Positions 12,681-24,034 of a stretch of 64,000 bases of DNA are shown here, one piece after another (within the stretch, counting starts at the first letter, position 1; every line of letters starts with the position of its first letter). The notes below the pieces were generated by a model. That model saw nothing but the letters and a program-made list of their open reading frames with translations. It was not told where the DNA came from and ran no database searches. The position numbers and the translations under genes are program-made. The stretch is from Podospora pseudoanserina (lineage: Eukaryota > Ascomycota > Sordariomycetes > Sordariales > Podosporaceae): the NCBI RefSeq assembly GCF_035222485.1, contig NW_026946671.1, positions 1,302,001 to 1,366,000 on the forward strand, in the 5' to 3' direction.

Positions 12681-13070
12681 ATGACCTACCTCTTCTACTC
12701 AACCCTCACCCTCCTAACCTTTATCCTCACCACCCTCGCCTACCTCTTCCGCGCAACCTGGCTCCCCCACCTCTCCCAATCCCGCACAGCCTCGTACCTC
12801 TACTCCCGCCTCCCGGGAAACTCGTCCTTTGAAGCCGACATGGAAGCCGGTCTCTCGTCGTCGAATTTCGATTTAAACACCAACCTGGCAGCGGGCGATT
12901 CCAGGTCGGGGCTGGACGAGGTCGCGAAGAGGGAGATCTTGCAGATCATGAAGAAGAGGAGGTTGAAGTTTGACGAGGCGAGAAGGGTGTACATGGAGCA
13001 GAGGTTTGCGGCGAATGGGATTGGGGCGGATGGGAGGCCGAGGGATCCAAAGTTTGTTAGTTTCTCGTGA
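12681..13070 (+). CDS. DUF2015 fungal membrane protein
   Basis: An intronless gene of 129 residues. One N-terminal transmembrane helix (residues about 4-25, FYSTLTLLTFILTTLAYLF) precedes a soluble tail. The C-terminal half, REILQIMKKRRLKFDEAR, YMEQRFAANGI and GRPRDPKFVSFS at the very end, is the conserved block of DUF2015, a fungus-restricted family of unknown function. Met at 12681 is chosen because it opens directly on the membrane helix; a longer in-frame extension to 12570 has no conserved content. It is probably an anchored endomembrane or mitochondrial protein, but location is inference. Confidence 0.82.
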   Translation: MTYLFYSTLTLLTFILTTLAYLFRATWLPHLSQSRTASYLYSRLPGNSSFEADMEAGLSSSNFDLNTNLAAGDSRSGLDEVAKREILQIMKKRRLKFDEARRVYMEQRFAANGIGADGRPRDPKFVSFS

Positions 13071-14489
13071 GGGAGGAAATGCAAATCCGAGAGTCTGTTG
13101 GGGGAGGGGTTGTTTGGTCTGGTTAAGGTTTTTCCTGTTCGCTGCTGCTGTTTGGAAAACAGAGCATATATCATGGGTTTGGCTTCATAAACCAACCAAC
13201 CACTATCGTTAATTACTTTTCCTTCCTTTTCCTTATCTTGATTTTTTATTGTTTTGTTATTTATTTACATATTCCCCTACTTTTTACTCTTTTTGTTGAT
13301 TTTTTTCATATTTTGGAGCGGGATAATCTGCGAAGGCGTTTACATGGGACGGGGTTCCTTGGCCGGACGGATTGCACATGATGTGGCGAGAAAGGGGGGG
13401 CGGGAAGGGGGGTAAGAAGGAAGGAGGGACATTTGATACCACTGGGGAGGAGGGAGTTTGAAGGTTTTTACATACGCAGGCGAAAAATAAAGAGATGTAT
13501 CCCACTCGATCAGGTTTCAGTGTTGTTTTCAGGGTGAAGAAGCCTGATGACTGGATGTCTTTTGGAGATATACCAAAATGTCTTCAAAGAGCTATCCCAT
13601 TTTCCCAGTGCTTCTCGAGAGCTTCTTGCCTTTTATATAGGCCTCAACAAAGGATGGGAAATGTGCTTGAAGGAGAAGTCATTAAAATTAGAAACATGGT
13701 TCTTAATAAAACTCGGAATATAGTTGCTAATCTGTGTAATTTCAGACTGACCAGGCGATCTTTGATACTTACTATAGCAGATATTGAAGACCATATCCCA
13801 ATCTTGACATGTCACGGCCAGACCCTTATATCCAGACATAGTGTTCTCCTTCAAAATGGACACATCCATTCATCATTACTAAGAGCCACCGAGGCCTCCA
13901 CTACCATTACTCTCCAACCACAAGCCTTCATCCCTTTCTCAAACCCAACCCATTGCCAACGGGTCATATTACAAGAATACCTATACTAATATGTACGTAT
14001 CTCAAGAGCGATCTCCCATCAGGAGATACCCCCCTGTTTTGTGTTTTGGTCCTCCGCCCTCCTCCCCCCACCCCCTATTTCCCACCCAACCAACCATTCA
14101 TTCATTAAAAAAAACGCCAACCCTACTCCCTCGCCTTGCTTGCTGCCCATTAGGATCATGCCCCTCCCCCCCGCCCCACCTGTCCTCCTTCCTCCCAATG
14201 ATATTAACAAGTCCAAACCAACCCAAAGATAATTATTATATACAGACGCGCATTCCTCATATAACAAAAAACCCTCACTATCCATCACAGGACAAAAAAC
14301 CCTACTTTCCCAAAAGCCCAACATGAAACCACCCCTTCATTACATTTTCATCATGAACACCACCGACCGTGAGCTTTCTGCTCAACCTCACCCCAGACCA
14401 CCAGCCGCCACAGGGTGGTAACCCAAAAGAACGGTCAACCCCAAGCCAACCCCCCCCAAGAAAGTTTTGATATCAAAAGAAACAGCTCC
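13071..14489. other. convergent intergenic region, no gene seen
   Basis: About 1.4 kb between the 3' ends of the DUF2015 gene and ERG3. An open frame of 164 codons on the plus strand (13495-13989) shows no signal, domain or codon pattern I can support. 14030-14230 is C/A-rich low-complexity sequence. Confidence 0.5.
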
Positions 14490-15594
14490 TCACTGCCTCT
14501 TCTTCGTCTCCATCTCAGGCTCATACTCCCTATCATCCTCCCCCTCCACCTCCAGCTGGATCTGCTCCATCACCTCCACCTCCTTCTTCCAATGCTCCTC
14601 GCTCATCTTGACCTCCTTCTGGAACATCTCCTGCTCCGGCGCCCTGTAACTCCCGCCAATCCGATCCCACAGAGTAAAATACTGGCCATAGTTGTAGTTG
14701 AAGGCCAAGTGATGAATCGAATGGCACGCCGCCCCGTTGATGATGGGGTTGTTGGCAATGTACTCCCCGTCGTGAATCATAATCGTCCAAAAGTTGATAA
14801 ACACAAACAGCGCCACGTACGCCACCTTTTGCAGCGGGAAGATGAAGGGGAAGATGTGATACGGCAGGCTCTGTGCGTAGCCGTCAAGAGGGTGGAAGGC
14901 GTGGCTGGCAAAGGGCGTGGGCATGATCCACTTGTGGTGAGGCTTGTGGAGGTGCTTGTACACCCAGGGGTGGTGAAGGCCACGGTGAATCCAGTAGATG
15001 CCAAAGTCGGTGAAGAAGAGGAAGAGGGGGATTTGGAACCAGTTCCACCACGGCCAGGGGGCTTCGTCGAGCGTGTCGTAGAGGAAGCCGTAACCCCGGA
15101 CCTCGGCGACGAGGAGGGGGGCGGTGCAGAGGGCCATGATGGGCATGGCTTCGTTGGCTTGCTTGATTTCGAGCCAGATTTGGTTCTTGAGGAACTTGGG
15201 GTGCTCAAAGGTTTTCTTGTCGAAGACGAAGAGGTAGGAGAGGGAGGCGAAAACGAAGTAGACTAGGAAGCCGAAGATCCTGGGGAGGGAGGGTTAGTGT
15301 CACTTGCGGGTGGGCATTGCGTGTGAGAGGGAAGGGGTAAACAAACCAGAGAATGAGGAATAGCGAGACTCCTTGGCGCCAGATGTTATCTCTAGCCCAT
15401 AAACTGCCATATGCGGCTTGTGATGGTGTCAGGTACAGGTACTCTGTCGCGGGCTTGTACTGCCATGTTGACATGGAGGTGCCATTGGCAAAGGTCTGGG
15501 ATGTAAGGCCGGATGGAGCTGGACGCGCTGGTAGCACCCATTGGTACATGTAATCGAACAGAAAGGTATCGCAAACTTCGAGGACGACGTCCAT
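14490..15594 (-). CDS. ERG3: sterol C-5(6) desaturase
   Basis: Introduces the C-5 double bond in ergosterol synthesis in the ER membrane. Two exons (15594-15347 and 15279-14490) give 345 residues, the normal size. All three histidine clusters of the fatty acid hydroxylase/sterol desaturase superfamily are present in order: HRGLHH, HKPHH and [15 protein letters not shown]. Several membrane helices surround them (for example [16 protein letters not shown] and [17 protein letters not shown]). The tail is charged ([19 protein letters not shown]). The donor is GTTTGT, slightly atypical, but phase and protein continuity support it. ERG3 rather than ERG25 is chosen from the [20 protein letters not shown] block. 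Confidence 0.94.
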
Positions 15595-17346
15595 CTTGAA
15601 AGAATTGTGCGCAGTGGAATGCGCAAAACGGGAGAAAATGAGAAGCAAAAGACAAAGTTGACGGAGACGGTCCCTCTCCCACGCGACGCGAGCTTGCTCT
15701 AGATAAGAGAATGGAGGGGAGGGGGGGGGGAGGCGAGAGAAAAAGAAGCAGCGGTCGAGAAAATTGCGTGAGGGAGAGGGCGACTCCCCGGCTTGTTCTA
15801 GTGCGATTTCCACACCCTTGGCAACGACCTTCGCTGGCAGGGACGCAGGGGGCAATCTTAAGAGCGGTGGAGCCTCTGATTCTTCGGCCGCGCTGTTTCC
15901 GAACGGGACGGGGATGATTGCACAAGAACGGAACCATGCAGTGTGAAAGAGGTGTCTGGAAGATGGGGGCCGGTATCTTTGAGATTGGAATTGATCGGAC
16001 TGGGAATGCTGTATACACATAATATACTTTTGCTGATAGACATTGAAAAAGGGCAGTGGGTTGAGCTTCCTAATCAAGAAGCTGTCCATCATCGTCCGTC
16101 TTGGACCGCAACCCCTGGACCGAGCAGGTCTCGACAAGCTGGAATGGCACCAGTTGGGATGAAGAATTGGGACAACAGCCGTCAATCCAATTCGCTTTGG
16201 CGGTGGTCGTGCAACCAAACTGTCGAGTTGCATGATCCGTTTGGCTCTCAAGCTTTTGATTCGCCCAGATCTGGCACTAACTCCCGGAGATTCGAAGCTG
16301 CCATGCGGCAGAAATGGCGTGAGCTCTTCATTCGATGGGATGGTGTCCGTTCAACGACCCGAGGCCGAGCCTGCTAACCAGACTGTGGTTTGGCCAATCG
16401 CAGACTGATTTGGCTTAGATCCCCCACATAGATTGATAAGCACCTGCGAGATCAAGCGGCCTCCGCGCACCTACCACTGTCTGTCTAGCAGCGACACCGA
16501 GCCCGAAGCCACCGAACCCTGCCAGGCACATCTCTGATCCCATTGGGGCCCAAGCTTCTGCCATTCTCACGGGCCATGTTGCCCGGAGTTCTCGGCATGG
16601 TCGGGATGCCATCAAAACCTCCTACAAATCTTGTTCGACGGTCGCTCTGTCTGGTTTGTGATCTTGTGATCTGCCATCCCCGTGTACGTACCGAAATGCC
16701 CAGATCCCCGTGGAAAAGTGATCCCCTCTCGAAGCAAATCGACGCGATACTGAACTAACAAGGCCGTACGGCAGTTTTCTCTGCTTCTACATACTGTCTG
16801 CACTACCACTTAGTTGGTAGCTCCAGTCGAGACAGATGCTGGATATCAACGTGGCTATCACGAGAGGTCATGTTCAGCCTAGATCACGACCGTCTTCATG
16901 AGGGTTGGTCTTCCCCTCATCTTGATAGTTTGAGTTGTCCAGCCCCAAACAAAAGTTGCAGCTCGAGCCAACAACACGAGGTCTCATCTCAGAGGTACTT
17001 GTCAGCCTTGTTTATCGCTCTATGGCCAGCTCATGAACACTGTCTGTCGACACAATCGTCGAAACCTTCTGTGTCACATGGGACGCTTCCAGTATAGTTG
17101 ACCAGTCGCCCGAAAACCAGCGTGCTGGGTGCCCATGGGATACCATTCCGGACTCTACACGCCACCTTGAATATTACAAACCTTTGGGTCCAAGGTAGTT
17201 GATCGATCAGATGCTATCACATCCCTACCATGCACGCCCTGAACATGAAAAGTTTTACTGCAAGTCAGTAACACCTGTGGTGATCGTCTACTTACACCTT
17301 TTGAGATAGGAAACATACTGGGTCACTGTCCTTCAACGTCTACTAA
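15595..17346. other. ERG3 upstream region and gene-poor DNA
   Basis: About 1.75 kb with no coding frame I can support on either strand. The first few hundred bases must hold the ERG3 promoter; the rest has ordinary base composition and no obvious repeat. Confidence 0.5.
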
Positions 17347-17879
17347 CTATCTTTCGAGGCTTGTTGATTGTCTTTGGAAGTGTTTTAACAGTTTTTGAGG
17401 TGGGTTTGAAGTAATATTCTGCTTTGGCTTACTTCGCAGTGTAGTTAATCCATGCAAAGCGTAGTTATCAAGGTCGGAAACTCGCCTACAAACACCAGTG
17501 TCGCTGGCGATCTTGAGGACCTGTTCACAAAGAGTCAACCATCTCCAATCATTCGAACCCCTTACCCCTGAGAGAGACCCCAGATTTCACCTACCCTGAT
17601 GTCACAGATGTAGCCTAAGCCAAACCGGGCATAATGAAACCAAAGCACCCTCTCAAAACTGCCAAGATAACAGGGGATGTCTCTGAAAATTTTGTTTGAG
17701 ATATCCATTTCGACCACCGACTCCTGAGCTTCGGTAATGATGGAAACAACGCGGTGATCTTGATCTCCTGTGAGGCAGATCATGAGCATCATAGCAATCT
17801 CATCCCACTTTGACCGTACGTGCTCTGAAATCCTCCTAGTAACAGAGTATACAATAAATATGAAGTGTCACTCAACCAT
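17347..17879 (-). CDS. unrecognised spliced gene, 5' end uncertain
   Basis: Two long exons are convincing: 17835-17595 and 17520-17347, joined in phase 0 by a GTAGGT...ACAG intron of 74 bases. The peptide includes SKWDEIAMMLMICLTGDQDH, VVSIITEAQESVVEMDIS, FERVLWFHYARFGLGYICD and, after the intron, VLKIASDTGVCRRVSDLDNY, then a basic tail. I recognise no family. A possible first exon ends at 17872 with ATG at 17879, but that intron would be only 36 bases, so the true start probably lies further upstream. Hydrophobic stretches are short; no signal peptide is evident. It lies divergent to the secreted-protein remnants. Confidence 0.5.
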
Positions 17880-18396
17880 CTTGGCGTAGCGGCTATCAAT
17901 GTAGCAACCCCTTTCTCACCTCTTGTTCCACCAGCATGTGACACCTTCTAACATCCCAAGCAGACACACACAACCATCTTCTAGAAATGCTGCCTCTTGG
18001 CCTTCTCTTATTTTTAGCCGTGCCTCATGATGCGCGAAGATCATAAAACACGCCAACGGCGTCAACAGCCGACCTTACCCACGGCCTCCCCTGAAAGCGG
18101 CGTCATTCTCGGCAACCTCTCACCGAATTTTGCACGCCAAAATGACTGCCGACATCCGAGTGGATGGATTTGGTGACATCTTTTATGACCTTGAAAGTCT
18201 TGTCTCTGCTTCGTGTTCATCGCCAAGTGTTGCCATTATGGGAAGGCCGCCCAAGAAGCTAGAAGAGGGGACAGTCGGGATAGTTTATATGACGGGAGTA
18301 GACTACCTCGTGGCCAAATCTTCTTATTCCTGCCGCAGTTTCAGTGAAGACCTTCCTAACAGAACCAAAACGACTGCTGAACAAACCACCGCAATA

Positions 18397-18842
18397 ATGC
18401 TCAAACACACCTTTACATGCTTCTTCATCATTTTCGTCTTCTTCTCCCCGGCCCTCGCCATGTCCCGCCGTTGTGGGATTGATGGCAGATATTCAATATC
18501 GCGGTTCCCCGAGATGGAAAGGCCCTGGTTGAGCATGATACCAACTGGAAGATCACCCGAGCATATACGAAAAACCGCCCCATTGAATCCAGATCAAGCA
18601 ACATCTACCTGCGCTTGGAAGTTGCCAAAAGGCTGGACGCTTTCATCAAGGCTAGGGAATACAACAACCAAGAGAGCCGGTGTACGGCGGAAACCATCAT
18701 CAAACAAGGGGTCAAAGCTGTCAGCGGTAGAGACACCAACAAGGCGGGACAACACAGACAACACGGGGTTGTCACGAAGGAAATATTCCAGAGCACGACT
18801 GAATCGGTTTCTGTCGAGTTTGGACCCGAAACGAAGAAATAA
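18397..18842 (+). pseudogene. remnant of a small secreted-protein gene
   Basis: Opens with a textbook signal peptide (MLKHTFTCFFIIFVFF, then SPALA) at 18397. A following segment in a different frame has protein-like composition, including KITRAYTKNRP and EVAKRLDAFIKAREYNN, and ends at 18842. No intron with acceptable splice sites connects the two, so the locus looks broken rather than spliced. No family is recognised; treat it as a relic of a small secreted protein. It is followed 130 bases later by a second signal-peptide remnant, suggesting a pair. Confidence 0.4.
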
Positions 18843-18973
18843 AAAAAAGAGAACCAACGTCAGTGTGATATAAAGACTATTTCCCCCTCCCCCCCTTCAA
18901 AACAGAAGTCACCAACCAGCTCGAGTTCCAACCATCTACCATCAACACCACCTAAACCCTCACCTTCAACGAC

Positions 18974-19620
18974 ATGACTCCTCTCACCAGCATCATCTTT
19001 CTCCTCCTCACAACTATGATCCCAGAGGCCCACGCTCTCTCATTCATACCTTGCCAACCGTATCCAAGGGTACATACACCCCCCTTTCCCCCTTAAACCA
19101 AACTCCAGCTAACCTCCCCCAGCCCGAAAATCCACACACATTCCATATCCCCGCCCAAGCGACTTCCTACCTGATTCCATACTTATCACACCACCAACAA
19201 CTGAACAGCGACTTTGCATCTACTACAGTCTGCCCAAACCCGGCAATACAAGACGTCTATATGCGGGAATTCCCGAAATGTTTGCGGTTCGGGTCACGGA
19301 CCCGCAGACAGAGAGCGGCGTCAAGCAACTCAAAGCCGTCATCGGCAAAAAAAAAAAAAAAAAAAACCAACACGCTGGGCCAACCCGGTGAGATGACCAA
19401 GGAAGTCTGACCCCAAACTCCGGCCCAATCCATCTTTCTACAGCCCCGATGTCGTACATGATTTTTCCATGGAATACGAGAACCAAATCCAAGAGAAGCA
19501 CAGACGATCCGCGTTCTGCCCGAGCCCGGGGTTGCCAGGTACCTGTCCGTGGAGGTTCCCGAAGGGGGTGACGTTGAGGATGCCTACACAGTTCAAACGG
19601 GGAGTGATTGAGGAGGGGTC
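18974..19620 (+). pseudogene. second secreted-protein gene remnant
   Basis: ATG at 18974 starts a signal peptide (MTPLTSIIFLLLTTMIPEAHA). After a plausible ~67-base intron with branch site GCTAAC and acceptor CCCCAG (ending 19124), protein-like text follows, for example RLCIYYSLPKPGNTRRLYAG and PEMFAVRVTDPQTESGVKQL. Further protein-like segments appear in other frames up to about 19620 (ARYLSVEVPEGGDVEDAY). A homopolymeric A tract lies in the middle at about 19350-19366. The gene looks broken several times, or the assembly is poor here. Family unknown. Confidence 0.4.
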
Positions 19621-19699
19621 GTCAGCAACTTCGGTGGCGTGCTCGTGAGGGGGCTTAAAGCGGATAGATGGAGGCCCGGGAGACTCTCTCTCTAGCTAC

Positions 19700-21975
19700 T
19701 TGTTAACAATACCATATATCGACTATGAGATGATGAGAAGAAGAAGGATGCACCTCGCTATCTCTGACATGAATGAGATACCTTACGCAAGAATTTTTGT
19801 TTCAAGCAAACACCCAGTGTCCAAATCGAGAATGAGATTCAAGACGTAGGAGTGCTAGTAGTAAAGCTTCCGCAGGCCTTTCTGCGATCAGACATGCGGC
19901 CGGCCTGTGATACAAAAAGAGGGCTGCTGCATAACAGGCGTGAAGGAGGTGAGTTTAACTTATTCCGAACGATTTTGGTATGACGGTTGTGACTGGATGG
20001 TAAAGCAGGTGTGATGTTGTTTGGTATAGGAGTTCGTGGAGCAGAAGGAAGCCACCATATTTCCATGTTGGAACTGGCTAGTGACGAGATTTAGCGGCCT
20101 CGCTGGATGACCGTTGAGCTTGAGCAACGACAACAAGATGTAGTGGTTTTCGATCACATAATCAACAAGGCTGAGCCGGTGGCTTTGTCTCGGCCCGCAC
20201 TGGACAGGTTCCCGGCTCGGCCCAGCTGGTGCGGAGATAGAGACCCGCTTCTTTTCTCTCCCTTGGAATGTGCGCCCCCATCTCCGGGGGAACTTTCCGT
20301 CATGGCAGAGAGCTTCCGAGTATCCTCCAGGTGATGACCCCGAAGCCTGGGAGTGCATCGATGCAGATGTCGATCCCCATCGGCTACGTCGGGTCAGATT
20401 TCGTTATATCTTGGGCTTTCCTCGGTGGCCACCTATCAAGGCCAGGTCTAAAACATAGGTAAAGAAAAGTATGCTGGTAAAAATGGTCGGACCACTTCCC
20501 CGCATTGACATGGTGTTAACTACTACAAGACTGTCAGCCGGCGGTGAGCCTCTTCGGTGTTCCAGGATCTAGGAAGCGTTGGAGCAGGCAAGATCAAAAC
20601 GTTGCGGTGATAAGACCTCCGTTTCCCTCTAGGCAAACCAGACTTGGGCAGATAATGTGCAGACATGTAATGCAGACATGCTGCCTGCTGTGATCTGTGC
20701 TCGAGACAGAGCCATGACGGCACATGCGCTGACAGCGGGGCTATTCTCGGATGCGGAACGCAGGCTGGGGGTCATCCCGAACATTGGCAGGAGAGCCCAA
20801 ACGGGTAATCCTCACCACCACCACCACCACCACCACGATGCCGATGGAATGTGATGAATGAGATGGGATGGATGGGGGTGGATGTGTGGATGGGGGTGGA
20901 TGGCAAGCGGGGATGTTGCTTCGGTTTGCCGAGGGCCACTTGTTGCAGCACTGTGACGAACCGGATAATTGGACCCCTGTTCTTTGTGCTCGTTTTATTT
21001 TCTTACCACACAGATGAGATATCTCACCCAACCCTCGAAACTTTGTGTTTCATTATCGGAATACGGATGCCTTGTGCTTTCCCTTCAGAGTGGTTTGCTG
21101 CTTGTGTTGTGCATGGTGAGAAGTGAGGTGGGATGGTGAGGTGAGGTGAGTAGGAAAAGACAAACTTGTGTCACCCACAGAGGCACGAGAGGTTGACTTC
21201 ACTTCTGTCACAAATTTCCAGGAGCCCAGGCTTTTGCTGAAAATGGTTGGTCTCTCGGGAAACAAAACGTGTGTGCTCGATGCTGCAGCCACCCCATCCC
21301 TGGGGCCGCTGCAGGTTGCTGCACACGCCCCCATTTTGACCCACTCCCCCACTTTCCTCCTTTCCACTTTCCAGAACGGCGCACGCTAAGACAGCCTGCG
21401 CGTGCACGGTCCCTGGTCCACATTGGGTGGGTCTTCTTGAGCAGGAGCGCCGCATCTGCCCCCGGTCCTGGTCCCCTGCCGGGACGTGGTACTTGACTCC
21501 AGCGCTACTGCCACACGTCGGCAAAGGTACCTTTTTTTTTTCTGTCCTGCTTGACCGTCCCAGGTAGATTCCAGCCGCCCCTACGCCCCCCTCCACTCTG
21601 GCGCCTTTCCTTCCCTCTTGCTTGCTCTTCACCTTCTTTCCATTTCCTTTCCCTGCCTCTCTGTCTGCAACCACAACCTCCACCAAAACACCTGCGTCAA
21701 AAACATCACCACTCACCCGACACCCGACACCACCCGTGCCGTGTCTTTTTCTTTCTTTCTTCCTTTCTTTCTTCGGAACGCGCGACGGCCTCATCCACAC
21801 CATCGACGGGGGAACCAAGAGCTCACAGCCCTCGACCGAGCCGCCGCCGCAATCGGGCGACGTGCACCCATTTCTCGCCAAGACTTTTGTCTACTCGTAA
21901 ATTCGTAAATTCTCTGGTGCATCGCCCCCCCATCAATCCAATCCACCCCGACATTATCGTCGCCCACTGCACACA
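19700..21975. promoter_or_regulatory. long upstream region of RCO-1/TUP1
   Basis: About 2.3 kb without a supportable gene, ending at the TUP1 start. It holds a (CAC)n run at 20814-20835, GGATGG-rich low complexity around 20850-20910, and a C/T-rich stretch at 21540-21790 that is probably the 5' leader. Long leaders and upstream regions are usual for TUP1-type regulators; no specific site is claimed. Confidence 0.4.
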
Positions 21976-24034
21976 ATGTCGATGTATCCCGGCCATCGCG
22001 GCATGGGCGTCGCGCCCCCTGCCAACCCCAATGGCAGCCGCCAGAACGAGCTCCTGGAGGGCATCCGCGCCGAGTTTGAATCGCATCAACGACAGATCGA
22101 GGGATATGAACACCAAAGTAAGTTTTGGTTCGACAACACCGCCGTGCCTTGTCCCATCCCGACAATGCTGACAGTCTTTCCGCCACAGTCCAGGCCCAGG
22201 TTCAAGAGATGCAAATGATTCGCGAGAAGGTTTATCAGATGGAGCAGCAGCATGTCCAACTGAAGCAAAAGTAAGCTTGAAGCATGTCTTGGACAAACTA
22301 CACAAGCCTTCTAACGCGGCGCGCGCCTGTTCAGATACGAGGATGAAATCAACCTCCTTCGTCGTCAGCTGGAAACTCGCGGCGGTGGCCCCCCGGGACC
22401 TATGAACCCGCCGCCACAGCATGCTGGCCCTTCCCAACAGCCCCCTCCTCAGATAGGCAACATGGGGGGAGGTGGTGTTTTCAACGGGATCCTCTCCGGG
22501 CAGGGCGGACAGGGCGGCCTGGCCCCCCCTCCTCATCCTCCTCAGGAGCAACAGCAGCCTCCCCACATGCCCCCCGCGCCACCGGGACTCCAGCAGGGAC
22601 CTCCTCCCCCTCCTCCCCCGCCGTCTCAGCAGCCCCCTTTCCAGCAACAGTACCAAGGACCAGCCCCCGGCGGTTTTCCATCTCAGCCCCCCCAGAGCAC
22701 CGCTAGCCCCGGCCCCGGCAGCAAGAGAGGCCAGCCGATCGGGAGACCCCCTGCCGGCGGTCCCGCCACCCCCCAGATCAACACTCCGGTTCCCTACAAC
22801 GGCCCCGGCCAGTCTCCCCAGGTCCCGACCCATCCCACCCCCGACCACACCCGCATGGTGCAGCAGCAACAGCAGCAGCACCAGCCCGTCCCGATTTCTT
22901 CTCAGAGCAACGCATTGAGCGACCTGGACCCCGAGCGTCTCCCAAGCCACATCAAGAAGGTCAAGGACGATTGGTGGGCCATTTTCAACCAAGCGGTGCC
23001 CCGTGTTTTGGATGTTGATTTGGTTCACACTCTCCAGCACGAGAGTGTGGTCTGCTGCGTGAGGTTCAGCGCCGATGGCAAATTTGTCGCGACGGGATGC
23101 AACAGATCTGCTCAGATCTACGATGTTCAGACTGGTGACAAGGTCTGCATTCTCCAAGACGAGAGTATTGATCTCAACGGCGATCTTTATATCAGAAGCG
23201 TTTGCTTCAGTCCAGACGGGCAGTACCTGGCTACCGGTGCTGAAGACAAGCTCATCAGAGTCTGGGACATCAAGAACAGGCAGATTCGCAACACTTTCGC
23301 TGGTCACGAGCAGGATATCTACAGCTTGGATTTTGCCCGTGATGGCCGCACCATTGCTTCTGGCAGTGGTGATCGCACTGTCAGGCTTTGGGATATTGAG
23401 ACTGGTTTGAACACGGCAACGCTCACCATCGAGGACGGCGTCACCACCGTTGCCATCTCGCCCGATGCCAAGTATGTCGCCGCCGGCTCGCTTGACAAGA
23501 GTGTCAGGGTCTGGGATGTCAAGACAGGCCTCTTGCTGGAGCGTCTCGAGGGTCCCGAGGGCCACAAGGACAGTGTTTACTCTGTTGCTTTCTCGCCCAA
23601 CTCTCGTGACCTCGTCAGCGGTAGCTTGGACAAGACCATCAAGATGTGGGAGCTTGCCGCTCCCCGGAATCACAATCAGATGCCCGGCGGTATCATGAAG
23701 CCGGTCGGCCGCTGCATCAGGACTTTTGAGGGACACAGGGTATGTATTTCTAGGTCTTGAAGCCGCGGCCTCGTTGCTAACTTTTTAATAGGACTTCGTC
23801 CTCAGTGTTGCGCTCACCCCTGACAATGAATGGGTTCTCTCCGGTTCCAAGGACCGCGGCGTTCAATTCTGGGATCCCCGCACCGGACACACCCAGCTCA
23901 TGCTCCAGGGACACAAGAACTCGGTTATCTCTGTGGCTCCAAGCCCTGCGTCAGGAAACTCGGGCGGCTGGTTTGCGACCGGTTCGGGTGACATGAGGGC
24001 ACGCATCTGGTCGTACAGTCGTATCCGCCACTAG
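21976..24034 (+). CDS. rco-1: transcriptional corepressor TUP1/RCO-1
   Basis: General corepressor that acts with the Ssn6/Cyc8 (RCM-1) TPR protein on many repressed genes. Four exons (21976-22117, 22189-22270, 22335-23739, 23792-24034) give 623 residues. N-terminal tetramerisation helix (residues about 20-90: [40 protein letters not shown]) is followed by a Pro/Gln-rich linker, the conserved [20 protein letters not shown] entry block, and a seven-bladed WD40 propeller with repeats ending in VWDIKN, LWDIET, VWDVKT, MWELAA, FWDPRT and IWSYSR. The terminal SYSRIRH is typical of fungal Tup1. Introns cut the coiled coil twice and the propeller once. Confidence 0.97.

Noticed and set aside
13495-13989. 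164-codon open frame between two convergent genes
   Set aside because: No signal peptide, domain, splice signal or coding bias; both strands show frames of similar length by chance.
14415-15266. 283-codon open frame on the plus strand
   Set aside because: Opposite ERG3, whose three histidine boxes are intact on the minus strand.
18130-18396. Possible N-terminal extension upstream of the first signal peptide
   Set aside because: The frame is open, but a cleavable signal peptide at 18397 argues for starting there; no family supports the extension.
21823-23736. 637-codon open frame antisense to rco-1
   Set aside because: Lies exactly opposite the WD40/Pro-rich exon; its composition is the mirror of the sense codons, and the sense frame has unmistakable domains.
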